DNA of 64,000 bases from Paenibacillus lignilyticus (GTDB taxonomy: Bacteria; Bacillota; Bacilli; Paenibacillales; Paenibacillaceae), in the NCBI RefSeq assembly GCF_017942085.1, contig NZ_JAGKSP010000005.1:310001-374000 (forward strand). Direction: 5' to 3'. Numbering within the stretch: the first letter of the stretch is position 1; the number at the start of each line of letters is the position of its first letter. Position numbers and translations under genes: made by a program. Under the pieces are notes generated by a model, which saw only the letters and a list, made by a program, of their open reading frames with translations, made no database searches and had not been told where the DNA came from. Below are positions 43,336 through 51,519 of this stretch, one piece after another.

Positions 43336-44325
43336 ATGAGCTTGATTCGAGTAGGGATGATTGGAACCGGCGGCATAGCGGGGTGGCACGCGCGTCAGCT
43401 GTCTGAGCTGCCGGAAGTGAGGATTGCCGCATTAGCGGATCCGAATGCAGCCGGCAGAGCACAGTTTGCTGCGCAAAATAAGTTAGGCGATATTCCGGCA
43501 TTCGCGGATTACTCCGAGATGCTGAATGAAGTGGAGCTGGATGCGGTCGTCATTTGTTCGCCGCATACGCTGCACTTCGAGCAGGCTAGCGCCGTATTAC
43601 GCAAAGGCCTTCATGTATTAATCGAGAAACCGATGACTTGCTCTTCTGAGGAAGCGAAGAACCTAATCGGGTTGGCCCAAGAAGCCGGAAAAATCATCCA
43701 AGTCTCGTATCAGCGTCATTTTCAGCCTGAATTTCTCTATATCCGGGATGCCATTGCAAGAGGCGAGATTGGCAAGCTGACTTCGATTACCGCATCTCTT
43801 TATCAAGAGTGGAGACAGGGAACACCTGGCTCCTGGCGCCAGGACCCTGCGTTGTCCGGCGGCGGTTTCCTGATGGATTCCGGCAGCCATATCATTGATG
43901 TTCTGCTATGGACGACGGGGCTGACACCGATTGAGGTCAAACCTCAGCTGCATATGCACGGCACGCCTGTTGAAATCGATACGTTCACTTCGATTCGATT
44001 TGCCGAAGGTGCTGTCGCGGGTCTGAATCTGGTTGGCTTCGCGCCTTGCTGGCATGAGACGTTTGTCTTCTGCGGAGAAGAAGGCGGAGTCTTCTATGAT
44101 AACGGCCGCATTACGCTCCGCCGCTCGAGACAAGAGCCGATCGTTCCTGAGCTGCCTGCGGTATCGACTAATCAGGATAAAAGCTTTATTGATGCAATCT
44201 TGGGTCGACATGATGTTCTTGTACCAGGCGAGTATGCGCTTAAAGTCGTGCAATTATCCGAGATGATTTATGAAGCCGCAGGGTATTCGCCTTTGGGACA
44301 TTTGGAATCTGAGGAGGTGAGCTAA
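43336..44325 (+). CDS. Gfo/Idh/MocA family oxidoreductase 4
   Basis: Product of 329 residues. The Rossmann opening is VGMIGTGGIAGWHARQL, with intact IEKPMTCSSEEA and a C-terminal domain containing GGGFLMDSGSHIIDVLLW (the family catalytic His region). GGGAGGG precedes ATG 43336. One base separates it from the following TIM-barrel gene, so the two form an operon. It is not closely similar to the three in the sulfatase cluster. Confidence 0.93.
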   Translation: MSLIRVGMIGTGGIAGWHARQLSELPEVRIAALADPNAAGRAQFAAQNKLGDIPAFADYSEMLNEVELDAVVICSPHTLHFEQASAVLRKGLHVLIEKPMTCSSEEAKNLIGLAQEAGKIIQVSYQRHFQPEFLYIRDAIARGEIGKLTSITASLYQEWRQGTPGSWRQDPALSGGGFLMDSGSHIIDVLLWTTGLTPIEVKPQLHMHGTPVEIDTFTSIRFAEGAVAGLNLVGFAPCWHETFVFCGEEGGVFYDNGRITLRRSRQEPIVPELPAVSTNQDKSFIDAILGRHDVLVPGEYALKVVQLSEMIYEAAGYSPLGHLESEEVS

Positions 44326-44326
44326 G

Positions 44327-45196
44327 ATGACGTATTCCATTGGCATGCGCATTCCGCCCATCATTGGCCGCGGAGGGATTAGAAATACCGCTGCTTGGGC
44401 AGCAGAAATCGGACTCGATATCTTAGATGTTTCCGAGCTGACATCAGAGGTGAAGCAAGCCTGCAGCGAGTTCGGCATCGGCATTGGATCCGTTGATGCG
44501 CGGCATACCGCGCAGTTGCTCAGCCGGGATGATGCCCGCCGCACGGAAGCGGTCGAGGCGACCAAACGCCAGATGGACACGATGGCTGAGCTAGGCGGCA
44601 GCATCATGTTTATGTGTTTGGTTCCGGAGGATCTCACGCTTCCGCGCTCGGAGGGCTTCGCGATCTGGAAGGATTGCTTCCCGGAAGTCGTGCGACATGC
44701 CGAGCAACGCGGCATCTATATTGCCATCGAAGGCTGGCCGGGGCCGGCACCTCATTATCCTACGCTTGGCTGCACGCCTGAAATGTGGAGAGCGATGTTC
44801 GAGGCGATACCTTCGAAGCATTTTGGCCTCAATTATGATCCTTCTCATCTTGTCCGCCTCGGCATCGATTACTTACGCGCGTTATCGGAGTTCGGTGAAC
44901 GCGTCAACCATTGTCATGGCAAGGATACGGAACTACTTAATGAAGAGCTGTATGAATCCGGCGTGCTGCCGGCAACATTCGGCGCGAAATACGGATTCTC
45001 GGAAGGCTCGTGGCGTTATACGATACCGGGTCACGGTGCGGTCGAATGGAGCAAGGTGGCTGTGCGCTTGGATCGCCTTGGGTATAAGGGGGCCATCAGC
45101 ATTGAGCTGGAGGATCATCGTTTCTGGGGAAGCTTGGAGAAGGAGCAGCAGGGCATTGTGAAAGCGGCGGAGCATTTGCGGACTTATTTTAAATAA
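44327..45196 (+). CDS. Sugar phosphate isomerase/epimerase-like TIM-barrel protein 2
   Basis: Product of 289 residues of the xylose-isomerase-like superfamily. Metal-site segments: IAIEGWPGPAPHYPTLGCTP (Glu), FGLNYDPSHLVRLGIDYL, NHCHGKDTELLNEE, PGHGAVEWSKV and the final Glu strand AISIELEDHRFWGS. The GAGGAGGTGAG site is inside the end of the upstream oxidoreductase gene. The pair probably handles a second cyclitol or sugar acid. Confidence 0.9.
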   Translation: MTYSIGMRIPPIIGRGGIRNTAAWAAEIGLDILDVSELTSEVKQACSEFGIGIGSVDARHTAQLLSRDDARRTEAVEATKRQMDTMAELGGSIMFMCLVPEDLTLPRSEGFAIWKDCFPEVVRHAEQRGIYIAIEGWPGPAPHYPTLGCTPEMWRAMFEAIPSKHFGLNYDPSHLVRLGIDYLRALSEFGERVNHCHGKDTELLNEELYESGVLPATFGAKYGFSEGSWRYTIPGHGAVEWSKVAVRLDRLGYKGAISIELEDHRFWGSLEKEQQGIVKAAEHLRTYFK

Positions 45197-45203
45197 GAGG
45201 GGG

Positions 45204-45249
45204 AACGAGAATCGGAGTGTCGAATTCGGGCGCGGGGTTCTCGTTTTTT
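45204..45249 (+). terminator. Terminator after the second oxidoreductase/isomerase operon
   Basis: AACGAGAA (45204-45211) pairs with TTCTCGTT (45238-45245), followed by a T-run. Confidence 0.8.
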
Positions 45250-45315
45250 CATGGCGCGCCGTTTGACCTCGTTCATTTGATTTTAGTACACTTAATGTAA
45301 GGAGTGGATACGAAA

Positions 45316-45711
45316 GTGGACCAAATTCATTTTACATTAAGCGAAGCGAATGCACTATTACCGCAGCTGCAGGAAGATCTGCTGAAGCTGCAGCTGCTGA
45401 CGCAGCAATTCGAAGAAAAGTTTGATGAATTGCAAGTATTGAAGGCAACTACATCCCGAGAACATGAGGATCCGTTCTTCGAGGTGGAGAGTCAGCTTGA
45501 ATTTATGCGGATGGAAATTGACTTGCACATCGGAAATTTCGATCGGAAAGGCGTTTTTCTCAAAATGATTAACCCGGGATTGATCGATTTCCCCTCGATT
45601 CTCAATGGTGAGGAAATTCTAATCTGTTGGAAGCAAGGCGAGGATCGAATCTCTCACTATCACGGCTGGAATGACGGTTTTATGGGGCGCAAAGCGTTTC
45701 CGGAAGCGTGA
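45316..45711 (+). CDS. DUF2203 family protein
   Basis: Product of 131 residues. GTG 45316 is preferred over GTG 45304, which lies in the AAGGAG site (45299-45304). FTLSEANALLPQLQEDLLKL at the N-terminus and GVFLKMINPGLIDFPSI..GEEILICWKQGEDRISHYH at the C-terminus are the DUF2203 signature. The middle is a long helix with heptads. Function unknown. Confidence 0.88.
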   Translation: MDQIHFTLSEANALLPQLQEDLLKLQLLTQQFEEKFDELQVLKATTSREHEDPFFEVESQLEFMRMEIDLHIGNFDRKGVFLKMINPGLIDFPSILNGEEILICWKQGEDRISHYHGWNDGFMGRKAFPEA

Positions 45712-45738
45712 AAAAAGATTAAAAAACACTCATAAAGG

Positions 45739-45765
45739 AGCCTGAATCACTCAGGCTTCTTTTTT
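45739..45765 (+). terminator. Terminator after the DUF2203 gene
   Basis: AGCCTGA (45739-45745) pairs with TCAGGCT (45751-45757), followed by a T-run. Confidence 0.85.
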
Positions 45766-45901
45766 GTTCGCTAAAGAAGGAATGTCCATCGACAAAAGTA
45801 CATATTTTTCTTACAGAAGGTTTGACATGCTTTTCAGAAGATAGCATTTACAATCTAACCTATATCGGAAAGGCCCTTAAATCCAAGGAAGAGGTGTTTC
45901 A

Positions 45902-47026
45902 ATGACTAGAACCATCCAGTGGAATGTAGTGGCTTATATGATCTGTGCGTTGTTTGTAACGACAATTATCCTATCCTTTACCTTTACGAATGCACTTTGG
46001 AATTCCCAAATAGCCGGAATATCCGCTCCGCACTGGCTTCAAAACAAGACGGCCTCCTCAACCAAGTCCCTAGCGCCTGCATCACAAGTCATTCATTTGC
46101 CGAAATCATTGTTTCAGCCCGCAACCGTCATCCCCAAAGCATCGACCGTCGAAGCGGTTGAACCGATCCGTATAATCCCCGTACCTGCAGCGCCTGCCGT
46201 CGTCGTTCCGAAGGCAAATCCTCTCCATACATATAAAGTAACGGCTTTCTACCTCAATGTGCGTTCCATGCCGGACGCAAGCTCAACCATCCTTACCGAA
46301 GTGAAGCAAGGAGAGCTGCTTCAAGTTGTTAGCGTAACCGAATCCGGCTGGCTGTCACTCAAAGATGGCGGGTATGTCCATGGCGGCTATGCAGAGGAAG
46401 TGCCGCAGCTATCACAAACGGTATCGCAATCGACAGCAGTACCCGCAAACCAAGTGAAAGCCGCAAAAATAGAAGTGTCCACCGCATCGGTAACTCATCA
46501 GACCGTTAAGAAAGTGAATGCGCCAACGGCTGCTATGGATCATTTACCCATTAAGAAGAAGCTTGTAACGCCCCTGGAGAAGCTGGCTAAACCAACATCC
46601 AAAGTGATGTCCGACTCGGGTCTAAACAAAGAGCAAATCGCGACTATTCTGAAAGGAACGAAGCTTGCCGGCCATGGACTGGAGGCGGCCGTTCTGGCCA
46701 TTGAAGATAAATATGGCATTAATGCGTTCTTCACCATCGCCGTCATGAAGCTTGAAAGCGGTAACGGGTCGAGCCGATTGGCGCAAAATAAAAATAATCT
46801 GTTCGGTTTGAACGCCGTCACAGGCAAAAACGCCTATAAAAAAGCCTTTTCCTTCGCCACCAAGGGGGAGAGCGTGAGGAAATTCGGACAACTCCTCTCC
46901 GCCAATTACGTCGAGCGCGGCTATACGACGATCGAGAAGGTCGCGAAGAAATATTGTCCTGCGAACGGCCGATGGGCAGGGCATGTCCGAAGTATTATGC
47001 GAAGCGACTTTCTGAAATTAGCTTAA
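45902..47026 (+). CDS. SH3b domain + endo-beta-N-acetylglucosaminidase (GH73-type)
   Basis: Membrane-anchored or secreted peptidoglycan hydrolase of 374 residues. It has an N-terminal hydrophobic segment (about 9-30), a Pro/Ala-rich linker, a bacterial SH3 domain at 108-166 (YKVTAFYLNVRSMPDASSTI), a second linker and a glucosaminidase domain at about 240-374 with catalytic Glu285 in VMKLESGNGSSRLAQ and NNLFGLNAVTGKNAYKKA. A TTGACA lies at 45822, but the best TACAAT is 21 bases away. GGAAGAGG precedes ATG 45902. Confidence 0.9.
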   Translation: MTRTIQWNVVAYMICALFVTTIILSFTFTNALWNSQIAGISAPHWLQNKTASSTKSLAPASQVIHLPKSLFQPATVIPKASTVEAVEPIRIIPVPAAPAVVVPKANPLHTYKVTAFYLNVRSMPDASSTILTEVKQGELLQVVSVTESGWLSLKDGGYVHGGYAEEVPQLSQTVSQSTAVPANQVKAAKIEVSTASVTHQTVKKVNAPTAAMDHLPIKKKLVTPLEKLAKPTSKVMSDSGLNKEQIATILKGTKLAGHGLEAAVLAIEDKYGINAFFTIAVMKLESGNGSSRLAQNKNNLFGLNAVTGKNAYKKAFSFATKGESVRKFGQLLSANYVERGYTTIEKVAKKYCPANGRWAGHVRSIMRSDFLKLA

Positions 47027-47127
47027 TTTCCGTCAATCACCTGTTGACAGAAACTAACGAGTCATGTTACATTTCCATGAGTGATTACAAGCAGTTGAAA
47101 CGGAAAACATACTTAACTTCATAATAA

Positions 47128-47196
47128 ATTCGTATAACCTCACGAACAAACAGGGTGAGGGTATCTACAGGAAGCCTTAACTTCCTTACTACGAAT
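47128..47196 (+). ncRNA. Purine riboswitch aptamer, guanine type
   Basis: The three-way junction is readable. P1 ATTCGTA (47128-47134) pairs with TACGAAT (47190-47196). P2 is CCTCAC/GTGAGG (47138-47143, 47155-47160). The J2/3 core is GTATCTAC (47161-47168). P3 is AGGAAG/CTTCCT with loop CCTTAA (47169-47186). The base just before P1' (position 74 in standard numbering) is C47189, after A47188, which specifies guanine/hypoxanthine rather than adenine. The two loops keep GG and CC for the kissing contact. L2 is 11 bases instead of the usual 7-8 and L3 is six instead of seven, so it is a loop variant. Confidence 0.82.
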
Positions 47197-47244
47197 ACGG
47201 AATGATCGGTCGATGATTCTGTATTTGTGGTAAGGAAGTTTTTT
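47179..47244 (+). terminator. Riboswitch-controlled terminator
   Basis: AACTTCCTTAC (47179-47189) pairs with GTAAGGAAGTT (47230-47240), followed by T to 47244. An inner hairpin, ATACGGAAT with ATTCTGTAT, closes the loop. The left arm is the 3' strand of aptamer helix P3 plus the ligand-reading A-C, so terminator and aptamer exclude each other. Ligand binding should therefore switch the downstream gene ON, as in the adenine-sensing pbuE riboswitch. Confidence 0.75.
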
Positions 47245-47293
47245 GTATTTGGTTTCTGAATGATACGCAAGTTTCGAAAGGGGCATCTTAGAG

Positions 47294-48250
47294 ATGAAAT
47301 ATATGATATCTGTATTTCTGGGCGCGGTCAGCTACGGGATTCTGTCGACGATCGTAGTGAAAGCTTATGGACAAGGCTACAGCCTGGGTGAGGTTGTCGG
47401 TACACAGCTGCTAACCGGATTTATTCTATCCTGGCTGCTGGTTCTTATGTTGAAATTACGCGGTAAACGACAAGCAGCGAAGTCAACAGAACAGGTGCAG
47501 CAAGCGCTCAGCTTAACATGGAAACAACGTTTCATGCTGATGTCGGCAGGGATTCCGACGGCGTTGACGGGGTTGCTGTATTATCAATCGTTGCGTTACA
47601 TTCCGAATTCGCTTGCGATTGTGCTGTTGTTCCAATTTACGTGGATGGGCGTTCTCATTCATGCAATCAGCACGCGTAAACGTCCGAACGGAATCATGCT
47701 GTTAACGCTTAGCATCTTATTCGGCGGAACAGTGCTCGCAGCCGGAATTATGGAGCAAGGTATTTCGGAGTTCAACTGGACCGGTATCGCTCTTGGATTG
47801 CTCGCCGCAGTCAGTTATTCGCTCTTTATTATTTTCAGCGGAAAAGCCGTCCCGGCTGTTCATCCCGCTCAACGAAGCTTGTGGATGATCACGGGCGGAA
47901 TGATCTTCGTGTTTATTCTATTCCCGCCGGTGTATCTGTTTAATGGCGTGATCTGGAGCAGCTTGCTGCTGTTCGGTTTTCTGCTGGGTCTGTTCGGTGC
48001 CTTTATTCCTCCCGTGCTGTTCGCAGCGGGGGTTCCGCATATCGGCGGAGGGATGGCCGGTATTCTTGGCGCATCGGAGCTGCCTGTAGCGGTCATGCTC
48101 TCAGCGGTTGTGCTGCATGAACAGGTAAGTGCGCTCCAGTGGGCCGGTGTCGTTCTGGTGCTGCTTGGGGTTGCACTGCCTGAACTGGTTAAGGGATCTC
48201 GAAATAAAGGCAATACGACGCGCAAAAAGCTTGAATATTCCGCTGGTTAG
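47294..48250 (+). CDS. DMT-superfamily transporter (EamA), purine-riboswitch controlled
   Basis: Product of 318 residues with ten hydrophobic spans in two EamA repeats (about 1-140 and 155-310). PTALTGLLYYQSLRYIPNSLAIVLLFQFTWMG is the conserved end of repeat 1, and GILGASELPVAVMLSAVVLHEQVSALQW of repeat 2. AAAGGGG precedes ATG 47294. The guanine-type riboswitch with ON logic suggests that the protein exports a purine base or analogue when guanine rises. This function is inferred from regulation only, since the family includes exporters of many metabolites. Confidence 0.88.
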   Translation: MKYMISVFLGAVSYGILSTIVVKAYGQGYSLGEVVGTQLLTGFILSWLLVLMLKLRGKRQAAKSTEQVQQALSLTWKQRFMLMSAGIPTALTGLLYYQSLRYIPNSLAIVLLFQFTWMGVLIHAISTRKRPNGIMLLTLSILFGGTVLAAGIMEQGISEFNWTGIALGLLAAVSYSLFIIFSGKAVPAVHPAQRSLWMITGGMIFVFILFPPVYLFNGVIWSSLLLFGFLLGLFGAFIPPVLFAAGVPHIGGGMAGILGASELPVAVMLSAVVLHEQVSALQWAGVVLVLLGVALPELVKGSRNKGNTTRKKLEYSAG

Positions 48251-48285
48251 TTCGTTCTTTCTTCCACGGGCTTGAGCATAATAAG

Positions 48286-48322
48286 TGAAGCCCGATTCCA
48301 TTAGGAACGGGCTTCATGTTTT
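48286..48322 (+). terminator. Terminator between DMT transporter and SASP-like gene
   Basis: TGAAGCCCG (48286-48294) pairs with CGGGCTTCA (48308-48316), followed by TGTTTTG. Confidence 0.85.
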
Positions 48323-48341
48323 GTTTGTATCCGATTAGGGA

Positions 48342-48530
48342 CTACTCTTGATCCTCAGCTTCATTAGCTGCAACATTAGCCGCCGTTTGGTTCGAAGCAG
48401 GGTTGTGCTGGAATACTTCAGCCGCTTCTTCTGCGGAGAACTCGGTGTCTGCTGCACCTGCAACCGGAAGCTTGTTTAATGCCACGGATTGCACGTCTGC
48501 TTTAGAAACTTCATTTTGTCCGTTTGCCAT
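48342..48530 (-). CDS. 62-residue gamma-type SASP-like protein
   Basis: ATG 48530 is preceded on the minus strand by AGGAGG nine bases away. The start MANGQNEVSKADVQSVALN and the internal DTEFSAEEAAEVFQHN resemble gamma-type small acid-soluble spore proteins, which have T-E-F-A-S-E sites cut by the germination protease GPR. Hydrophilic, rich in Ala, Asn, Gln and Glu, no Cys or Trp. It lies between converging terminators. The TEFS site rather than TEFA and only one repeat make it a diverged member at best. Confidence 0.6.
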   Translation of the reverse strand: MANGQNEVSKADVQSVALNKLPVAGAADTEFSAEEAAEVFQHNPASNQTAANVAANEAEDQE

Positions 48531-48731
48531 GTGTGTGATCCTCCTCATTCTAAGTAAATTGCAACAGACATTAATGTACCCAAGCAGGTATCGATGTTAT
48601 GCATGACGAAATGAAAAATTAAACTTTTTATCGATTTAATCCGTTATTAAGATTAGCTTCATTTCAATTTTATGTCGATCTGGTATGGTAGTGGAGCATC
48701 AAGATGCAAACGTAAGGAGGACGTTTCTGAA

Positions 48732-49427
48732 ATGAAAAGGCGAAAGAAGAAATCCCCCGGCACTGCCTTGCTTGCCTTAATCGTCTTTGCCGCGGCTTTA
48801 TTCATATTCCAAGCCCATAATCGTGCCAATGGATCAAGCGATAATAACGCAGCGGAAGGTGAGCCGATCGTCGCAAGCCAGAACCTGCTTCTTGCCGGCA
48901 AAACGATTGTATTGGATGCCGGACATGGCGGGAAGGACGCCGGTTCGATCGGACAACAAGGGACGTTCGAGAAGGATGTCACTTTGCAGACGGTTCTTCA
49001 CATTCGGGACGAGCTGGTGAAGAGAACGGGAGCTAAAGTCATCCTGACTCGCCCCGACGACGAAACCGTATCGCTGGACGAACGCGTGGAAATTGCAAAT
49101 AATTCGAACGCAGATGTGTTTGTAAGCATTCATTACGACGCTTTCGAATCCAATGATGTAGCGGGGATGACAACGTACTATTACAACGATGCGGATAGCG
49201 GACTTGCCGAGCTTATGCATAGCGAGCTGGTTAAATCTATCGATGTCAAGGATCGCGGCGTGAAGGTGGGCAATTATCAAGTCATTCGCGAGAATACGAG
49301 ACCGGCGCTGCTGCTAGAGCTTGGTTATATTTCGAATCATGCCGAGGAAGAACGGATGCAGTCAGCCGCCTTCCAGGAAACGGTATCCAGCGCGATTGCA
49401 TCGGGAATTATCGATTATCTATCCTAA
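48732..49427 (+). CDS. N-acetylmuramoyl-L-alanine amidase (Amidase_3)
   Basis: Zinc-dependent amidase cutting the MurNAc-L-Ala bond. ATG 48732 has AAGGAGGA nine bases upstream. The product has 231 residues. A short basic N-terminus and hydrophobic segment (about 9-27) act as signal/anchor. The catalytic domain starts TIVLDAGHGGKDAGSIG (zinc His), with VFVSIHYDAFESND, a late KVGNYQVIRENTRPALLLELGY (catalytic Glu) and ASGIIDYL. No separate wall-binding domain. Confidence 0.93.
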   Translation: MKRRKKKSPGTALLALIVFAAALFIFQAHNRANGSSDNNAAEGEPIVASQNLLLAGKTIVLDAGHGGKDAGSIGQQGTFEKDVTLQTVLHIRDELVKRTGAKVILTRPDDETVSLDERVEIANNSNADVFVSIHYDAFESNDVAGMTTYYYNDADSGLAELMHSELVKSIDVKDRGVKVGNYQVIRENTRPALLLELGYISNHAEEERMQSAAFQETVSSAIASGIIDYLS

Positions 49428-49430
49428 TAG

Positions 49431-49466
49431 AAAGCGGCACAAGTGATGAGCACTCGTGCCGCTTTT
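49431..49466. terminator. Bidirectional terminator between amidase and DUF350 genes
   Basis: AAAGCGGCAC (49431-49440) pairs with GTGCCGCTTT (49456-49465), with A-run and T-run on the outer sides. Confidence 0.85.
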
Positions 49467-49470
49467 GTCA

Positions 49471-49875
49471 TTACATCAGGAATGTACCGATTACGATCGA
49501 CGATCCCAGAATTATAGCGCGGAGCAATTGGGCAACCGATTTGTTGCCTTTGGCGATCTCTTCGCAAACGTTAAGTTTCGGCGTAAGGAAATCAAATAGG
49601 ACATAGACGAGACAGAGTAGGAGGATGCCAATTCCCGACCAGATGAGCATTGCCTCCCAATCATGGGAGCTGTACGATACCATTGCAACTATAATGCCTA
49701 GTCCGAGCAGCTTGCTGCCCATGTAAATGCCTGCAGCCTCATTGCCTTTTCTAATTTCCTCCCAATCATTGAACCGGGTCAGCTTGCTAAATACGAATGA
49801 ACCAACCAGCAGTGCCGCGAGCAAAATAAGAATTCCAATTCCTACATTCAACAGATCATTTCCAAAGTTATTCAC
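49471..49875 (-). CDS. DUF350 membrane protein
   Basis: Product of 134 residues, four hydrophobic spans. Start GTG 49875, with AAGGAGG nine bases upstream, overlapping the ATP-grasp gene by eight bases. LLNVGIGILILLAALLVGSFVF, GNEAAGIYMGSKLLGLGI and the C-terminal EEIAKGNKSVAQLLRAIILG fit the DUF350 (YjfL) family, two related halves. Last gene of the K+ channel/ATP-grasp operon. Confidence 0.88.
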   Translation of the reverse strand: MNNFGNDLLNVGIGILILLAALLVGSFVFSKLTRFNDWEEIRKGNEAAGIYMGSKLLGLGIIVAMVSYSSHDWEAMLIWSGIGILLLCLVYVLFDFLTPKLNVCEEIAKGNKSVAQLLRAIILGSSIVIGTFLM

Positions 49876-51208
49876 GCCTTGATCCTCCTTGGGTTGTGTA
49901 TGTAATTGCTGCCGGGCAATAGTAAGCCATATCGCCGGTGATTTTACCGCCTATTCGCGGAAGTAGGCCGGCGTAGCATCCGCCGATGACATAGGCTCCG
50001 GTGAGCAGATAACCATCGAATGAACCTTCTTCCGTCTCAACATGGGCTTCTTGCATAGGGAACATGTGCTGATAGATCTTAGGCTGGTTGTCGTAGTAAT
50101 CTTGAACCTCGAGGACATCCGCTTCCTCATGACCCCATTCCGCTTGTTTGAATTGACCTTCGCCATCGTAGAGAGAGGTACCTTTGCCTTCTCGTCCCCA
50201 ATATCCTTTGGCTACATAAGGTGTACCGGCTTGCACGAACGGAGCTGCTTCATAATAAGTAGGGAGCAGGTAACGGTCGATATCCGCGATGTCGGTTCCA
50301 TCGAAGAGGGTGAACCCGACAAACTCCTCGGTTTGATCTCTGCGCGCGTAGAGCGACCAAATAAGCGCCATAAACCCTTTGCTCTGTGTAATGATGCTCT
50401 GAGCCGGATTGATCAGCCCGAGCTTGCCTTCTACAACAAGTTGAATCAGCGCTTCGCCAATCGGCATGTTGCCTTGTTCTTCATCTGTATCATGAATTAA
50501 ATATTCAAGTGGATACAGGCGGTATAACACCGCAATGCGCTGTCCGCCGGCATAAAGTCCGTCACCCGGAACGATTTCAAGTTCTTCGAGGGGGACATAA
50601 AGGGTCTCGTAACCCAGCTCATTGACTGCCTGCATTAAATACTCGGTATTCGTACGATCCTCGAGATGCCAGCCATAACTGGAAAATACAATCGGACCTG
50701 AAAGACCTTGTTCGGCATAATGACGAATCAATTGGCCGAAGGCGCTCTGAATCTCCTTGCGCATGCCGATTGAAGCTGCTGTAAACGAGGTATAAGTATG
50801 AATGAGATGTTCCGCCAAGTAAGCTGTTTCGGGAATGCCCGTTGGCGTATCCGTGTTATTTTCGATACATTTCATGCCGTGTTCATTAATGATCCAATCT
50901 TGCCGGGAAACGCCATGACACGGAACTTGCATGCGTGCTGCCGATAAAAGAGCGGGATGAAGTCCTAATTGCTGAACGAGAAACTCGTCGGGCAAATATT
51001 GTTGGGCGAAACGCAGTACTTTCCGGTAAATGCGGTCTACGGATTCGGAAGCGGCTTGAATTGCGCCGGCTTCTTCGGGTTGGAACAGCGTTATGGCCGG
51101 AAGACAGTACTGTTTGCCATTCATCCGATGATAGGGGATACGCTGGGCAATCTCGCCGCTGAAGATCTCATCATGGTCCCCGTCAAGCTGCACAATCCGG
51201 TTCATCAT
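49868..51208 (-). CDS. Glutathionylspermidine-synthase-like ATP-grasp enzyme
   Basis: Product of 446 residues. The family ATP-grasp ligases join a carboxylate with an amine using ATP. Visible are HGVSRQDWIINEHGMKCIENNTDTPTG, PYVAKGYWGREGKGTSLYDG (phosphate-binding Gly loop), IYQHMFPMQEAHVE and GGCYAGLLPRIGGKITGD near the end. GGAGG lies about ten bases before ATG 51208. In enterobacteria the relative YjfC sits with YjfL (DUF350) and PspA-type proteins. Here the neighbours are a lipoprotein, an unknown protein and a K+ channel. Confidence 0.88.
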   Translation of the reverse strand: MMNRIVQLDGDHDEIFSGEIAQRIPYHRMNGKQYCLPAITLFQPEEAGAIQAASESVDRIYRKVLRFAQQYLPDEFLVQQLGLHPALLSAARMQVPCHGVSRQDWIINEHGMKCIENNTDTPTGIPETAYLAEHLIHTYTSFTAASIGMRKEIQSAFGQLIRHYAEQGLSGPIVFSSYGWHLEDRTNTEYLMQAVNELGYETLYVPLEELEIVPGDGLYAGGQRIAVLYRLYPLEYLIHDTDEEQGNMPIGEALIQLVVEGKLGLINPAQSIITQSKGFMALIWSLYARRDQTEEFVGFTLFDGTDIADIDRYLLPTYYEAAPFVQAGTPYVAKGYWGREGKGTSLYDGEGQFKQAEWGHEEADVLEVQDYYDNQPKIYQHMFPMQEAHVETEEGSFDGYLLTGAYVIGGCYAGLLPRIGGKITGDMAYYCPAAITYTTQGGSRRE

Positions 51209-51213
51209 GCCTT

Positions 51214-51519
51214 TTAACCTCCGCTGCTATGGCTGCCGCTGCTGCCAAACCCCTTGAAGGAGCCGGAGCCGCTGCCAGAGCCCTTGACAACGCCGGAGCT
51301 GCTGCTTGAACCATCCGAGTTGTAAGTCGGGTTCTTGGTCGTTGAACCGCCGCTAGAGTAATAGGTGCCGCCTGAACTGCCGTAATAACCATCATCACAA
51401 TCCTCGTAGTTCGGGTCGCAGTTATAGCTGGAGCCAGTGTTGCATCCGCTAAGTGCGACAGGCACGGCAAGTAATAGCGCGAATTTCAACAGTTTGGTAG
51501 GCGTTATTTCGTCTTTCAT
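51214..51519 (-). CDS. Ser/Gly-rich small lipoprotein
   Basis: Product of 101 residues. The signal peptide KLLKFALLLAVPVALSGCN has lipobox LSGC (Cys26). The mature part has CDPNYEDCDD and then long Ser-Gly-Tyr stretches with low complexity. ATG 51519 is adjacent to the stop of the upstream gene; the ATP-grasp gene starts five bases downstream. It is probably the surface-exposed partner of the operon and plays the role that YjfM/DUF1190 lipoproteins have in other bacteria, but sequence similarity is not visible. Confidence 0.78.
   Translation of the reverse strand: MKDEITPTKLLKFALLLAVPVALSGCNTGSSYNCDPNYEDCDDGYYGSSGGTYYSSGGSTTKNPTYNSDGSSSSSGVVKGSGSGSGSFKGFGSSGSHSSGG

Noticed and set aside
45822..45854. 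TTGACA..TACAAT as a promoter for the glucosaminidase gene
   Set aside because: The 21-base spacer is outside the usual range; kept only as a remark.
47085..47270. 61-codon minus-strand frame over the riboswitch
   Set aside because: The region is fully explained by the aptamer and terminator.
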